The translations under genes were made by a program, and so were the position numbers. The notes beneath the pieces are model-generated. The model was not told the origin of the DNA. It was given only the letters and a program-made list of their open reading frames with translations, and did no database searches. A stretch of 64,000 bases of DNA from Woeseia oceani (GTDB lineage: Bacteria > Pseudomonadota > Gammaproteobacteria > Steroidobacterales > Woeseiaceae). This document shows positions 16,889 through 26,348 of this stretch, piece by piece (the first letter of the stretch is position 1; every line of letters starts with the position of its first letter). The stretch spans positions 2,965,001 through 3,029,000 of the forward strand of contig NZ_CP016268.1 in the NCBI RefSeq assembly GCF_001677435.1, read 5' to 3'.

Positions 16889-17677
16889 TCAGACCGACTT
16901 CAGGTCGATCTCGTGCAAACCGCATTCCCGTTTCAATCCAAAGAAGCGGGTATCTTCCACACTGCCCGCTTCAGCGAGCCGCCGGGTTGTGTGATGGTCG
17001 CCAATACTGACATAACCTTTTTCCCATAACGGGTGATACGGCAAGTCATGTGCCCGCAGGTATTGATAAACATCGCGATCGGTCCAGTCGGCGATCGGAT
17101 GCACTTTCACCCGCTCCCCGGCCCATTCGATGAAGGCCTGTTCGGCGCGACTGCTCGACTGCGAACGGCGTAATCCTGCGTACCAGGTGCCCACCGACAA
17201 GTCCCGCAATGCACGTTTCATCGGTTCGACTTTCACTTCGTCGTTGTAGGCCTCTATGCCTGCACGGCCTTGCAGCCAGCGTTGACCGTGCCGCGCTTCC
17301 TGCCAGGCCGGTGATACCGGTGCGCGGTAGATATGCAGATTCAGATTGAGACGCGCCTGCATTTCGTCGATGAACCGGTAGGTTTCCGGAAACAGGTATC
17401 CGGTATCGACGATAACCACCGGAATCTCCGGCATTTCCCGAGTCAGCAAATGCAGCATCACCGCCGACTGTGCGCCAAAGCTGGACGAGATCACGTGATT
17501 GGCTGGCAAATGCTCCAGTGACCAGCGAACACGTTCTGTCGCCGACATGCCTGCGAACTTGCGATTGCAAAACTCCCGCGATGCGGCGCGGGTTGCCCGC
17601 GGTCCGTACGCCTCGTAGCGCTGTGTCGCGGACTCAACGGCACTGAGGGTTTGCTTTTTGCAGGTCGAGACCGGCAT
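16889..17677 (-). CDS. cysH: Phosphoadenosine phosphosulfate reductase
   Basis: A 262-residue cytoplasmic enzyme reducing PAPS to sulfite with thioredoxin. It shows the PP-loop region SSSFGAQSAVMLHL, VDTGYLFPETY, an RRSQSSSRA nucleotide-binding segment and the C-terminal catalytic ECGLH. The two cysteine pairs that bind a 4Fe-4S cluster in APS reductases are absent, so the PAPS type is favoured. The start ATG 17677 overlaps the cysI stop by one base (TGATG), indicating translational coupling. It is last in cysJIH. Confidence 0.93.
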   Translation of the reverse strand: MPVSTCKKQTLSAVESATQRYEAYGPRATRAASREFCNRKFAGMSATERVRWSLEHLPANHVISSSFGAQSAVMLHLLTREMPEIPVVIVDTGYLFPETYRFIDEMQARLNLNLHIYRAPVSPAWQEARHGQRWLQGRAGIEAYNDEVKVEPMKRALRDLSVGTWYAGLRRSQSSSRAEQAFIEWAGERVKVHPIADWTDRDVYQYLRAHDLPYHPLWEKGYVSIGDHHTTRRLAEAGSVEDTRFFGLKRECGLHEIDLKSV

Positions 17678-19353
17678 CAGGCTTGCTCCCCGGCCGGCAA
17701 CAGGCGGTGCACGAAATCGCCAAACGGCTCTGAATTCTGGCGCTCCCGTGCGAAACGTTCGAACCAGTGGTCCAGTGTCGCCAGCAATGTTTTCTCATCG
17801 GCGTTCTCGTGCACCAGCCGATTGAGCCGGTAGCCGAACGGGTCGCCACCCAGAAACAGGGCGTAATACCCCGGCGCGCGACCGACCAACGCAATCTCTG
17901 CCAGAAAAGGGCGCGCGCAGCCATTCGGGCAACCCGTGATACGCAGCGATATCGGTTCGTTCGCCAGCCCGTTCTTTGCCAGCAAGGCATCCGTCTGGCC
18001 GACGAAATCATTGAGGTAGCGTTCCGCTTCAGCCATGGCCAGCCCACAGGTTGGCAAGGCAACGCAGGCCAGCGCCTGCTGCCGCAACGGCGTGATGTGC
18101 TGCAGCTTGTCGATGCCGTGCTCTGCCAGCAGCTTTTCAATCAGCGCTTTGTCATCCGCTTTGATATTGCTGATGATCAGGTTTTGATTGGCAGTAACCC
18201 GGAATTCAACACGCTCGGTCGCCGCAACGGCCCTGAGGCCCGCGCGTACCCGGGCACGGTCGTTGTCCAGCACCCGGCCCTCGGGAATGAACAGGCTCAG
18301 ATGCCACAGCCCTTGCAGGTCCTGCTGCCAGCCGAAGCGGTCGCCACGACTGTCAAAGCGGAACCCGGCGGGCGCGGCAAGTACAAAGCCAAGGCGCCGC
18401 GACAATTCTTCCGTAAACCAGTCCAGACCGCGATCATCGATCGTGTACTTCAGGCGCGCATGTTTGCGATTGGTTCGATCACCAAAATCGCGCTGCAAGG
18501 CCACCACGTGCTCAGCGACGGTTACCGCCTGTTCCGGCGTGCAGAAGCCGATGACATCGGCGACGCGCGGGTAGGTTTCCGGCTCGCCGTGGGTCATGCC
18601 AAGACCGCCACCCACAGTGACGTTGAAGCCGATCAGCTCGCCGTCTTTCTCAATGGCAATGAAACCCAGGTCCTGCGAAAAGATATCGATATCGTTTGAC
18701 GGCGGAATCACCACACCGATCTTGAATTTACGGGGCAGATAAGTCGTGCCGTACACCGGTTCGTAGTCTTCACCGCCTTCGACCCGTTTTCCGTCGAGCC
18801 AGATCTCGTGATAAGCACGGGTCTTGGGCAACAGGTGTTCACTGATCTCTTTTGCTTTGGCGTAGGCCGTCGCATGCAGCGGACTCAACTCCGGGAGCGA
18901 CGTGCACATCACATTGCGATTGACATCACCGCAGGCCGCAATCGTATCCAGCAATGCGTCATTGATACTGCGCATGGTCGGTTTCAGGTTACGTTTGATG
19001 ACCGCGTGAAACTGGAACGTCTGCCGGGTTGTCAAACGCAAGGTGTTGTTGGAGTACGCGCCTGCAATATCATCGAGCTGCAGCCATTGTTTTGCCGTTG
19101 CAACACCACCGGCCATGCGCACGCGGATCATAAAACTGTAAAGTGGCTCCAGCTTGCGGCGCTGGCGTTCCGCACGCAGGTCGCGGTCATCCTGCTGGTA
19201 AAAACCGTGGTACTTGGTCAGCTGGATGTCGTCATCGGACAACGCACCGGTCGCGTCATCGGCGAGGCCATCAACAATTGTGCCGCGCAAATAGTTGCTG
19301 CGTTGCTTGATACCCTCAACCGGGCTTAGTTTTTCGGTAGTTGCTTTGCTCAT
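17677..19353 (-). CDS. cysI: Sulfite reductase hemoprotein (beta) subunit
   Basis: A 558-residue assimilatory sulfite reductase subunit carrying siroheme and a 4Fe-4S cluster, reducing sulfite to sulfide. The repeats typical of the family are present: LRLTTRQTFQFHAV and a second half with VTANQNLIISNI. The cluster ligands are CVALPTC (two Cys) and CPNGC (two Cys) near the C-terminus, followed by GGDPFGYRLNRL. ATG 19353 has GAG upstream. A GTG at 19362 directly behind the cysJ stop is the alternative start. Middle gene of cysJIH; siroheme comes from cysG nearby. Confidence 0.94.
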   Translation of the reverse strand: MSKATTEKLSPVEGIKQRSNYLRGTIVDGLADDATGALSDDDIQLTKYHGFYQQDDRDLRAERQRRKLEPLYSFMIRVRMAGGVATAKQWLQLDDIAGAYSNNTLRLTTRQTFQFHAVIKRNLKPTMRSINDALLDTIAACGDVNRNVMCTSLPELSPLHATAYAKAKEISEHLLPKTRAYHEIWLDGKRVEGGEDYEPVYGTTYLPRKFKIGVVIPPSNDIDIFSQDLGFIAIEKDGELIGFNVTVGGGLGMTHGEPETYPRVADVIGFCTPEQAVTVAEHVVALQRDFGDRTNRKHARLKYTIDDRGLDWFTEELSRRLGFVLAAPAGFRFDSRGDRFGWQQDLQGLWHLSLFIPEGRVLDNDRARVRAGLRAVAATERVEFRVTANQNLIISNIKADDKALIEKLLAEHGIDKLQHITPLRQQALACVALPTCGLAMAEAERYLNDFVGQTDALLAKNGLANEPISLRITGCPNGCARPFLAEIALVGRAPGYYALFLGGDPFGYRLNRLVHENADEKTLLATLDHWFERFARERQNSEPFGDFVHRLLPAGEQA

Positions 19354-19362
19354 CAAAGTCAC

Positions 19363-21129
19363 TCAGTACACGTCACGCTGATAACGACCAGCGGTCTTCA
19401 GTTCGGCCAGAGACTCGATAGCTTGCTCCGGCGTTAGCCCGCCCTGCGTTTCGAATACATTCTGCAAGGCCAGGTGCACATCGTTCGCCATGTAGTCGGC
19501 ATCGCCGCAAACGTACACATGTGCACCTCGCTGCAACCAGGCCCACAGTGTCGCGGCCTGCTCGGCGATACGGTGTTGCACGTAGACTTTGTTTGCCTGA
19601 TCGCGCGAGAAGGCGACGTCGAGGCGCGCCAGAATGCCGTCCTTCCGGTGGCGCAACCACTCCAGCTGATAAAGGAAGTCGCTGGCGAAGTGCCGGTCGC
19701 CATAGATCAGCCAATTGTCGCCACGGTGGCCGAGTTCGCGACGGTGCTCGACAAAGGCCCGATAGGGTGCAACGCCGGTGCCGGCACCAATCATGACAAT
19801 CGGGGTGCTGGAATCCTCGGGCAGACGGAAATGGTCATTGCGTTCAATGTAAACCGGCACGGACTCGTGCCCGGCGGTCAGATAATTTGATGCGGCGCCC
19901 CAGTGATCGCGTCCATAGAGCTGGTAACGAACCTGCGCCACCGTCAGGTGCACCTCACCCGGATTCGCATCCGGACTGGAGGCGATGGAGTAGAGCCGCG
20001 GCGTCAGACTGCGCAGTTGATCGACAAACTCCTGCGCACTCCACTGCAACGGATAGTCGCTGAGGGCATCGATGACCTGGCGGGTCTTGAACCAGCGATT
20101 GAGCGTATCCCGGTCAGCCAGCACACCGGCAATCCCGGCGTGGTCGTTGGCAAGATGGCTCAGGAGCGGCTTGCTAAGCACACTGATTTCCTTGTGCGCG
20201 CTCAGCACTTCGGACAACGGCAGATCGTCGCCGCCAAGATTAACGGTTGCATCTGCCGACAAGCCGGTGGCTTTCAGTACTGCAGCCACCAGCGGCGGTG
20301 GGTTCTGCGCGATGATGCCGAGCGAGTCTCCCGGCAGGTAGCTGACGCCAGCCTCTTCGATATCGAGTTCGATGTGATGCACCGCCTTGCTGGAACCCGG
20401 ACCGGTAATGATCTGATCGGTCAGGATGTCTGCCTGATACGGTCGATCGCGGGAAACACGCGGCTTGTTTTCAACGGCACGCAAACGAGCCGGTGCCGCT
20501 GGTGGTGTCTCCGCGGTCGCTTTATCGATGACCGAGCGCGCCCAGTCGGCCGCCGGTGCGTCATAGTCCAGATCGCAATCGATGCGTGCGGAGATGGCAT
20601 TGGCGCCCAGTTCAGCCAGGCGCGCGTCAAAACGCTGCCCCATCAGGCAGAAGTCGGCGTAACTGGAATCACCAAGCGCCAGCACCGAGTAACTGAGCCC
20701 CGCCAGCGACGGCGCGCGCTTGCCGAACCAGTATTCGAAAAACAACTCGCAACCGTCCGGCGGCTCGCCCACACCGTGCGTTGCCACTACGAACAATGCA
20801 CGACTCACGCGGGCCAGCGACTTCGGCTTCACGTCGCGCAGATCCTGAACCTCGACGGTCAGCCCGGCATCCCGTGCTTTGTCCGCCAGCGATTCCGCCA
20901 CCCGACGACTGTTGCCGGTTTCCGTGGCGTAGTAGATATTCCAGACTTCCGCGACAACCGTGGCCGCCGGTACGCTTTGCGGCAACGCCGCCCCGCCTGC
21001 AAGTCCGGCCAGATAACCACTGGACCACAACAGCTGGTCGCGATCGAAACCGGCGACAGCCGCTTGCAATTGTTGTTGTACGTTGGCCGCCAGGGGCGGA
21101 TCGATCATGGCCTGTTGCGCTGAACTCAT
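19363..21129 (-). CDS. cysJ: Sulfite reductase flavoprotein (alpha) subunit
   Basis: A 588-residue NADPH-dependent diflavin reductase that feeds electrons to CysI. The order is an N-terminal flavodoxin domain (YYATETGNSRRVAESLA, ATHGVGEPPDGC, LALGDSSYADFC), then a linker and an FAD-binding domain (LPGDSLGI, RLYSIASSP), then the NADPH domain (MIGAGTGVAPYRAFVEHR, YVCGDADYMANDVHLAL) ending RYQRDVY, as in E. coli CysJ. It is first in the operon. Upstream on the minus strand a TATAGC -10-like box lies about 30 bases before ATG 21129 with only a poor -35, consistent with an activator-dependent (CysB) promoter; that is inference. Confidence 0.94.
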   Translation of the reverse strand: MSSAQQAMIDPPLAANVQQQLQAAVAGFDRDQLLWSSGYLAGLAGGAALPQSVPAATVVAEVWNIYYATETGNSRRVAESLADKARDAGLTVEVQDLRDVKPKSLARVSRALFVVATHGVGEPPDGCELFFEYWFGKRAPSLAGLSYSVLALGDSSYADFCLMGQRFDARLAELGANAISARIDCDLDYDAPAADWARSVIDKATAETPPAAPARLRAVENKPRVSRDRPYQADILTDQIITGPGSSKAVHHIELDIEEAGVSYLPGDSLGIIAQNPPPLVAAVLKATGLSADATVNLGGDDLPLSEVLSAHKEISVLSKPLLSHLANDHAGIAGVLADRDTLNRWFKTRQVIDALSDYPLQWSAQEFVDQLRSLTPRLYSIASSPDANPGEVHLTVAQVRYQLYGRDHWGAASNYLTAGHESVPVYIERNDHFRLPEDSSTPIVMIGAGTGVAPYRAFVEHRRELGHRGDNWLIYGDRHFASDFLYQLEWLRHRKDGILARLDVAFSRDQANKVYVQHRIAEQAATLWAWLQRGAHVYVCGDADYMANDVHLALQNVFETQGGLTPEQAIESLAELKTAGRYQRDVY

Positions 21130-21585
21130 GGTGCTTTCCCGGAGCAGATTTCAGAGGGGACGCTATAGGCTCCGGCCGCCAAGGTGAATGACCGAGTTCT
21201 TATCGCGACATAACTGCCAGCTATACGCGCGTCTGCGCCGCTTTCCCGCGTCACTACGCAGCGCGCAGCCAGCGCCAGCAATGAAGCAAGCCGCGGGCCG
21301 ATACCTAACGGACAGTCCGGTTGCCGGCGCTCGCGGGGCGGTAAACCAGGGTCTGTCGGATATTTTTACAAAGCGCCACCAATGCGGCTGAACTGCGCCT
21401 TTACACGCTGCTTAAAGGATGACCAGCGACCGTCGGCAGTTGGCGACAGCGACAGACTGTGAAGCCGGTCACATTCCGTCGCCAGGGGACTGTCGGCAGG
21501 CTTTACGCCACCCCCACCGCAAATACTTAACTCATTGTTTTTAAATGATTAACCAAGCTGGCACAGCCCTTGCTTTATAGACCCC
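21130..21585. other. 456-bp intergenic region between cysJ and the PagP-like gene
   Basis: Divergent regulatory interval. The cysJ side holds a plausible CysB-dependent promoter. The right side holds a sigma-54-type promoter (21559-21575) and, just upstream, an AT-rich imperfect palindrome (TTAA.TCATT ... AATGA.TTAA, about 21526-21552). Two copies of GTCGGCAG occur near 21433 and 21492. I see no convincing gene in between; a 67-codon plus-strand frame at 21188 has no supporting features. Confidence 0.5.
21559..21575 (+). promoter_or_regulatory. Sigma-54 (RpoN) type -24/-12 promoter
   Basis: TGGCAC, five bases, TTGCT: the GG (21560-21561) and GC (21572-21573) are exactly ten bases apart, as required for RpoN. 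Only the G after TGGCAC differs from the consensus TGGCACG. Predicted start of transcription is about 21585, one base from the ATG of the PagP-like gene, which lacks a visible ribosome-binding site. Confidence 0.65.
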
Positions 21586-22128
21586 ATGACTACTTCAAAG
21601 ACCACCGTAACCGCCGCCCTCGTCGCCTTGTTGCTCAGTGTTCTGTGCCAGCCAGCCGTCGCAGGAAAATTCGACATTGTCATCAATGGCAAGTCTCACC
21701 ACGTCAACGCTGACTACGACTGGAACGAGGAAAATCTGGGCCTCGGTCTGGAGTATGAGTTCCAGCCGACTTCGCGCTGGATCAAGACGCTCAACGCGAA
21801 TTCGTTCGTCGACAGCCTCAACAACATGTCGTACATGGCGGGAGCCGGCATCAAACGCCGCCTGCTGTCCACCGACCGGTTTGGCGGCATGTACTTCGAC
21901 GCAGGCGTTGTTGGCTTCCTGATGGCGCGCAAAGATATCAACGATTACCGGCCGTTCCCTGGCATCTTGCCGGCGGTTTCCATCGGCAATCGTTACGCCG
22001 GCATCAACCTGACCTACCTGCCGAAAAAAGCGGTGCATGACATGGCACACGCCAACGTCGTGGATCCGAACATCGGCGGCGTCATATTCATGCAATTCAA
22101 GTTCCGCATGGATGCGTTCACGTTCTGA
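21586..22128 (+). CDS. PagP-like outer-membrane acyltransferase
   Basis: A 180-residue exported protein (signal 1-26, ending PAVAG) that I align by eye to E. coli PagP (186 residues). PagP's catalytic Asp-Ser pair appears as DS at 76-77, and the N-terminal catalytic His is matched by His-38/His-39 before NADYDWN. The second half (FDAGVVGFLMARKD, FPGILPAVSIG, INLTYLPKK, FMQFKFRM) parallels PagP's strands, including the proline-rich hairpin. PagP moves palmitate from phospholipid to lipid A in the outer membrane. Identity is low, so specificity is open. It sits alone behind a sigma-54-type promoter and converges on mshQ. Confidence 0.62.
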   Translation: MTTSKTTVTAALVALLLSVLCQPAVAGKFDIVINGKSHHVNADYDWNEENLGLGLEYEFQPTSRWIKTLNANSFVDSLNNMSYMAGAGIKRRLLSTDRFGGMYFDAGVVGFLMARKDINDYRPFPGILPAVSIGNRYAGINLTYLPKKAVHDMAHANVVDPNIGGVIFMQFKFRMDAFTF

Positions 22129-22200
22129 GTACGCTGGCACTGCTGCGTCGGGTCCAGGGGTTTTGTGGCGCTTGCTGACAATGATCGGATGGCGCAGCGC

Positions 22201-25200
22201 TTAGTAGATTTCCCGGGTGTAGATGCGGCGGTCCTCGCCGCGGTAAATGCCGAAGGTCGCGGTGCCGGCGGGGTTCTCAAGTCCCGGGATCGCCGCGTTC
22301 CAGTCAAAGCGCAGCCATGCCGGAACATCAGCCGTCACTGTGGTACTGCCGTCATTGCCGCTGCCGGGTGCCAGCAGGTTCAGATTGAAATCACCGCCTA
22401 ACGGCGGTTCGCGGTAACGCAAACCCGCCGGCCCCGCTGCCGCACAGGCGATGCCGCTGTCGCCGGGGCTGCCGTTTTCAATAGCGCAGGTCTCATTGGC
22501 CCCCAGATTGCCGCTGAACCCGCCGAGACTGAGGGTCAGGTCGGATGTGCAGCTGTCATCAGTATTCGCAATAAAGCCGGTAGCCGCATCCGCAAAGTAT
22601 TCTGCAAGCATGGGTACTTGCAGATTGACCAGCTCGGAGCCGACCGCGCTCAGTAACCGAACCCGGCCATAACGCATTTCATTGCCGGCATTGAATGCCA
22701 TGTCGGGGAACGTGACCGCATTGGTTTGCGCCGCCACACCGTCCGTATCGAAAACATCAATCGACAACGAGATATCGGCATCGAATGGCGCTTCCGGGAC
22801 ACCTTTGACAAACGCCAGACCTGTGCCGACCCCGAACGTCAGTGTTGCCTGACCGCCGCCAATAGCGGCAATGAGCGGATCAACCGCGGGGTCGGGCAGA
22901 TTCCCGGTATCAAGATTGCCCGCTGCAGCCACGTAGCTGCGGCCATCAAGACTGCTGTTTTGCAGGCGAAAGTAAGCGCCCGTGTAATTCACAGTCGGCG
23001 TGTCGTCCGCCGCAACCGCAGTCACCGTAATCACAGGCGGTGTCACATAGACGAAGTTCTGACCGATGTAGCTGAACGCGCCACTCGTACAGGCCGTCGC
23101 AAACTCGGGCACGTTGGTCGCTGCGTTGAAGTGGTCGGGAATGAAACGGCCAACGTTGGCGGAGGGTGTACCGACAACATTGCCAGCGCCCAGGTAATCG
23201 CCGTCACCGACCTCCGGCGTTAACGAAATGATGCCGACTTCCGGCCAACTGAAATCCGTGCCCGTCGCCGTCCCGCCAACGAATGCGCCGAAACCAGTGG
23301 CAAAATTGATCGCCGGATTATTGCCGCCCAGCGGACTCAGCAACGTCGTTGTCAGTGTGACCGTTTCCGCGGCAGTTTCCTGTCCGTAGTTAGGTGTCAC
23401 ATCGCCATCGGCGTCCTGCGCCGATACGGAGACCGTAAACGGCGTGCCTGCCGCAACGAACGGTGCACCGCCGGCATCCGCGGCGGCCGGATTCGGATTG
23501 CCACCCGGATCCTGCACGCCACTCAGCACAAAGGTATACGGACGGACGACGAAAGCCCCGGTAGCCCCGCGGATACCGTTCGGCAGATTTGGGTCGGCAA
23601 CGTTGTCGTCGTTGAAGTTCAGTCTGATCCGGCCCGCATCCTTGTATCGCGCGCTCACGACGGCCTGGCCGTTGTTGAAGACAACAGACTGGGTTCCGGC
23701 CGACGCTTCCGAGGTCGCCGCCGCAATACCGTCAACCGACGGCGCGATACTGCCCGCGACCGGATTTACGTAGTCATACCAAACCTGCAGATTGCGGGTG
23801 CCATCGTACGACTCGATAACCCCGCAGACGGGATCAGTCGGGGTTTGTCCGTACGCGGTCAGGTACACTGGAAAATCCACCGCGGCGGTCTGTGCCGCCG
23901 TGAACGCGGCGATCGTCGCCGGCGGCGGATTGGACAACGGCCCGGCGGTGACACTGAACCCACTGGCCGAGAACGTCATGAGTCCTTCAGCATCCGTATC
24001 CCGAATACCGGAGTCGGACGACTGGTAGACATCGATATCGAACACCGACGCCCCTTGCGGGTAACTCAGTGCGAAGACGACGTTCGGATCGTTAAGTGCC
24101 CATTGATAGGTCGCAATACCGTCATCGGGTGTCGCGTCGGTCAGTACGCCGGCCCCGCTTACCAGTGTCCAGCTGCCGTTGCCTGTTTGGGTATCGAGTG
24201 TCACTTCCGCCATGTAGTCCAGACGCGGCAAGCCGGCGATACTGTCCACCACACTGACTTCAATCGTTTCCGCAACGCAATGCAGGCCGTTATTGTCATG
24301 ATTAATGACGAACTCTGCTGAGGCACAGGAAACACAAGGCCGTGTCCGGTTCATGTGAGCAGCCACTTCCGTTGCTGAAATGGCGCCGTCCCAAAACGTA
24401 AGTTCGTCTATATCGCCATTCCAGTAGCGTCCACGATTCTGCGAATTCTCACCGATGAACAGATCGTAGCTACTGTTATTGATCGCTGCTGTGTAATTGG
24501 CCGAATTAACGAGATTGCCATTGATGTAAATGCGCATGACGGATCGGTCGTAGGTCGCCGCCACGTGATACCAGACACCGGGTGTCGGTACGACATTGCT
24601 GTTCAGATCAGCGCCCCCGCAACCGCCGTTCAGCCCCAGCGTAAAGCCATAGCGCGTATTGCCGGGCAAATTGTCCGCAATTTCGCAGCCGCCGTTCAGG
24701 TGCAAACGATAACTGTTGTCGCCTTTGGCCAGGATCGCCTGCCAGTCACTCAAGCCACCGTTGTGGCGCACCCATACGGCCAGGCTCATCGCATCGGCAA
24801 AATCCAGTGCGGCGGTATCGGCCACCCGTACGTAAGCCGAGCTGCCGTTCAGTCCCGCGGCACTGCACAGCTGCCCGTTGGCTTCGACATCGACGCCGCC
24901 CTGCGTCGTGCCGTTAAGGCCATTCGGACCAACGTCCAGCACTGTGCTGCCGTTGAAACCCAGGGTGCAATCGTCCATTGGCCAGTCGGCAACGATGTTC
25001 GGCTGCGCGACCGCGCAACGGGTGATCTCTGCGTTGTCTCCGCCGTAGTACGCGGTACCGTCCGGCGATACCCATACGTCATAAATGTCGCTGCTCGCTT
25101 CGGTAGACTGATTCCAGCTACTGCCGTCGAAGTACAAGACCTGACCGTTGGCACCACCGGCATTGATCTGACTGCCATTGCCGTACAGGCCGCTCATGAA

Positions 25201-25923
25201 CTGGCTGCTGGAGGCAATGACCTGGCAACTGCCGCCAGAGTAACGATAGATATCCTGACGTCGGACCAAATACACATTGCCCGAGTCGTCACCCCAGACA
25301 TCCGTGAAATTATTGCCACTGCGGCATGAGTCTTCGCGCCCGGCCCACGTGCCCGTCGTCCGGTTGTAGATGTACAGTTCACCGCGATCGCTCATCGCGT
25401 AAATGAAGTTGGCATCGCCCCAGATGTCTTCGAGATCACGATTGTCGGTCCCAGCTGCGCCGCTCAGGTCGGACCAGCTCACGCCGTTGTACAACCAGAT
25501 CTCGCCCCGGTCGCCAACCGCGTAAGCCTCTGTGGCGGACGCCGCCCAAACACCGAACAGATCGCGTGACGTGAAGCCGCTGCGATCCACCCATGCGCCA
25601 CCGACCAGCTGCAACGCCACTCCACCGTCACCCACTGCAAATGCCGTCGCGGCGTTCACCACCTCGACGTCATTGAGATCATTGCCCGTCCCGCTGTTCA
25701 TCGCCGACCAGCTTGAACCGTTGTAGCGGTAGATGTTGCCGTTATCGCCAACGCCGATGACGTTGTTGTCAGTGCTGCCGGATATGCCAAAAAACTCCTC
25801 AGTGCCTACAGTAGTCGTAGTACACACGGGTGCTGACTGCGCGAACGCCTCGTTCGCAGTGATTAGCACCAGAACCAGCAAGCCTTGTGCCGCAAGTCGA
25901 CATATGCAATGAAAGCCGCGCAT
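22201..25923 (-). CDS. mshQ: MSHA biogenesis protein MshQ (DUF6701), with propeller-like and LamG domains
   Basis: A 1240-residue exported protein, last in the pilus locus. A signal peptide ending NEAFAQ is followed by about seven repeats of a GDxGxIYxYNGxSW type (residues ~30-330), suggesting a beta-propeller. A LamG/concanavalin-like domain comes next (~350-530, SLAVWVRHNGG, RIYINGNLVNS). Then a long DUF6701 region ends in WLRFDWNAA...NPAGTATFGIYRGEDRRIYTREIY, the hallmark of MshQ. It probably acts at the pilus tip or cell surface as an adhesin; that is inference. ATG 25923 overlaps the mshP stop (TGATG). The frame is open to 26061, but the signal peptide fixes the start. Confidence 0.85.
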   Translation of the reverse strand: MRGFHCICRLAAQGLLVLVLITANEAFAQSAPVCTTTTVGTEEFFGISGSTDNNVIGVGDNGNIYRYNGSSWSAMNSGTGNDLNDVEVVNAATAFAVGDGGVALQLVGGAWVDRSGFTSRDLFGVWAASATEAYAVGDRGEIWLYNGVSWSDLSGAAGTDNRDLEDIWGDANFIYAMSDRGELYIYNRTTGTWAGREDSCRSGNNFTDVWGDDSGNVYLVRRQDIYRYSGGSCQVIASSSQFMSGLYGNGSQINAGGANGQVLYFDGSSWNQSTEASSDIYDVWVSPDGTAYYGGDNAEITRCAVAQPNIVADWPMDDCTLGFNGSTVLDVGPNGLNGTTQGGVDVEANGQLCSAAGLNGSSAYVRVADTAALDFADAMSLAVWVRHNGGLSDWQAILAKGDNSYRLHLNGGCEIADNLPGNTRYGFTLGLNGGCGGADLNSNVVPTPGVWYHVAATYDRSVMRIYINGNLVNSANYTAAINNSSYDLFIGENSQNRGRYWNGDIDELTFWDGAISATEVAAHMNRTRPCVSCASAEFVINHDNNGLHCVAETIEVSVVDSIAGLPRLDYMAEVTLDTQTGNGSWTLVSGAGVLTDATPDDGIATYQWALNDPNVVFALSYPQGASVFDIDVYQSSDSGIRDTDAEGLMTFSASGFSVTAGPLSNPPPATIAAFTAAQTAAVDFPVYLTAYGQTPTDPVCGVIESYDGTRNLQVWYDYVNPVAGSIAPSVDGIAAATSEASAGTQSVVFNNGQAVVSARYKDAGRIRLNFNDDNVADPNLPNGIRGATGAFVVRPYTFVLSGVQDPGGNPNPAAADAGGAPFVAAGTPFTVSVSAQDADGDVTPNYGQETAAETVTLTTTLLSPLGGNNPAINFATGFGAFVGGTATGTDFSWPEVGIISLTPEVGDGDYLGAGNVVGTPSANVGRFIPDHFNAATNVPEFATACTSGAFSYIGQNFVYVTPPVITVTAVAADDTPTVNYTGAYFRLQNSSLDGRSYVAAAGNLDTGNLPDPAVDPLIAAIGGGQATLTFGVGTGLAFVKGVPEAPFDADISLSIDVFDTDGVAAQTNAVTFPDMAFNAGNEMRYGRVRLLSAVGSELVNLQVPMLAEYFADAATGFIANTDDSCTSDLTLSLGGFSGNLGANETCAIENGSPGDSGIACAAAGPAGLRYREPPLGGDFNLNLLAPGSGNDGSTTVTADVPAWLRFDWNAAIPGLENPAGTATFGIYRGEDRRIYTREIY

Positions 25924-26348
25924 CACGTGGCATCCGTTACAGTGGTTCGGATACGTCGGGAAACATAGTCCGGCGTCCCGTACGCACCAGCTCGCGCAAA
26001 TGCATCGATGGTGTAAACCGTGTTGGTTGCTGCGCCTTCGTTGTGCGTGGTACTGCTGCACGCCGTATCGACAACGAAACCCGCCAGCCCGCCTTCCGTG
26101 AGTGTCAGACTCTGATTGCCACAGTTGCCATTGACGAGTGCTGCGTAAATTGACGCTTCAACGCCGGCACGCGCAGCCGAGTAGGCACGCGCACCCTGTA
26201 TCGCCAGTACCGTGGTCTGCTGCGACACCGCGGTCATACGCACGGCGACCGCACCCAGTGCGGCCAGCACAATCAACAGGAACAAGGCCGGCACTAGCGA
26301 GAACCCGCGCTGTGCGGACCTCGGTTGGAAGGATTGATCAGGGGACAT
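25923..26348 (-). CDS. mshP: MSHA biogenesis protein MshP (PilX-like)
   Basis: A 141-residue minor pilus component. A basic leader with RSAQRGFSLVPALFLLIVLAALGAVAV places the prepilin-like cleavage after Gly, but Glu-5 is replaced (FSLVP), as usual for MshP/PilX-like proteins. A SARAGVEASIYAAL helix follows, then a C-terminal domain with two cysteines (NCGNQ, TACSS). ATG 26348 (MSPDQSF) lies inside the end of mshO, an 11-bp overlap, with AGGTG about 12 bases upstream; ATG 26357 is an alternative. Its stop overlaps mshQ. Confidence 0.78.
   Translation of the reverse strand: MSPDQSFQPRSAQRGFSLVPALFLLIVLAALGAVAVRMTAVSQQTTVLAIQGARAYSAARAGVEASIYAALVNGNCGNQSLTLTEGGLAGFVVDTACSSTTHNEGAATNTVYTIDAFARAGAYGTPDYVSRRIRTTVTDAT

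Noticed and set aside
19903-21123. 406-codon plus-strand open frame
   Set aside because: Antisense shadow of cysJ caused by high GC at third positions.
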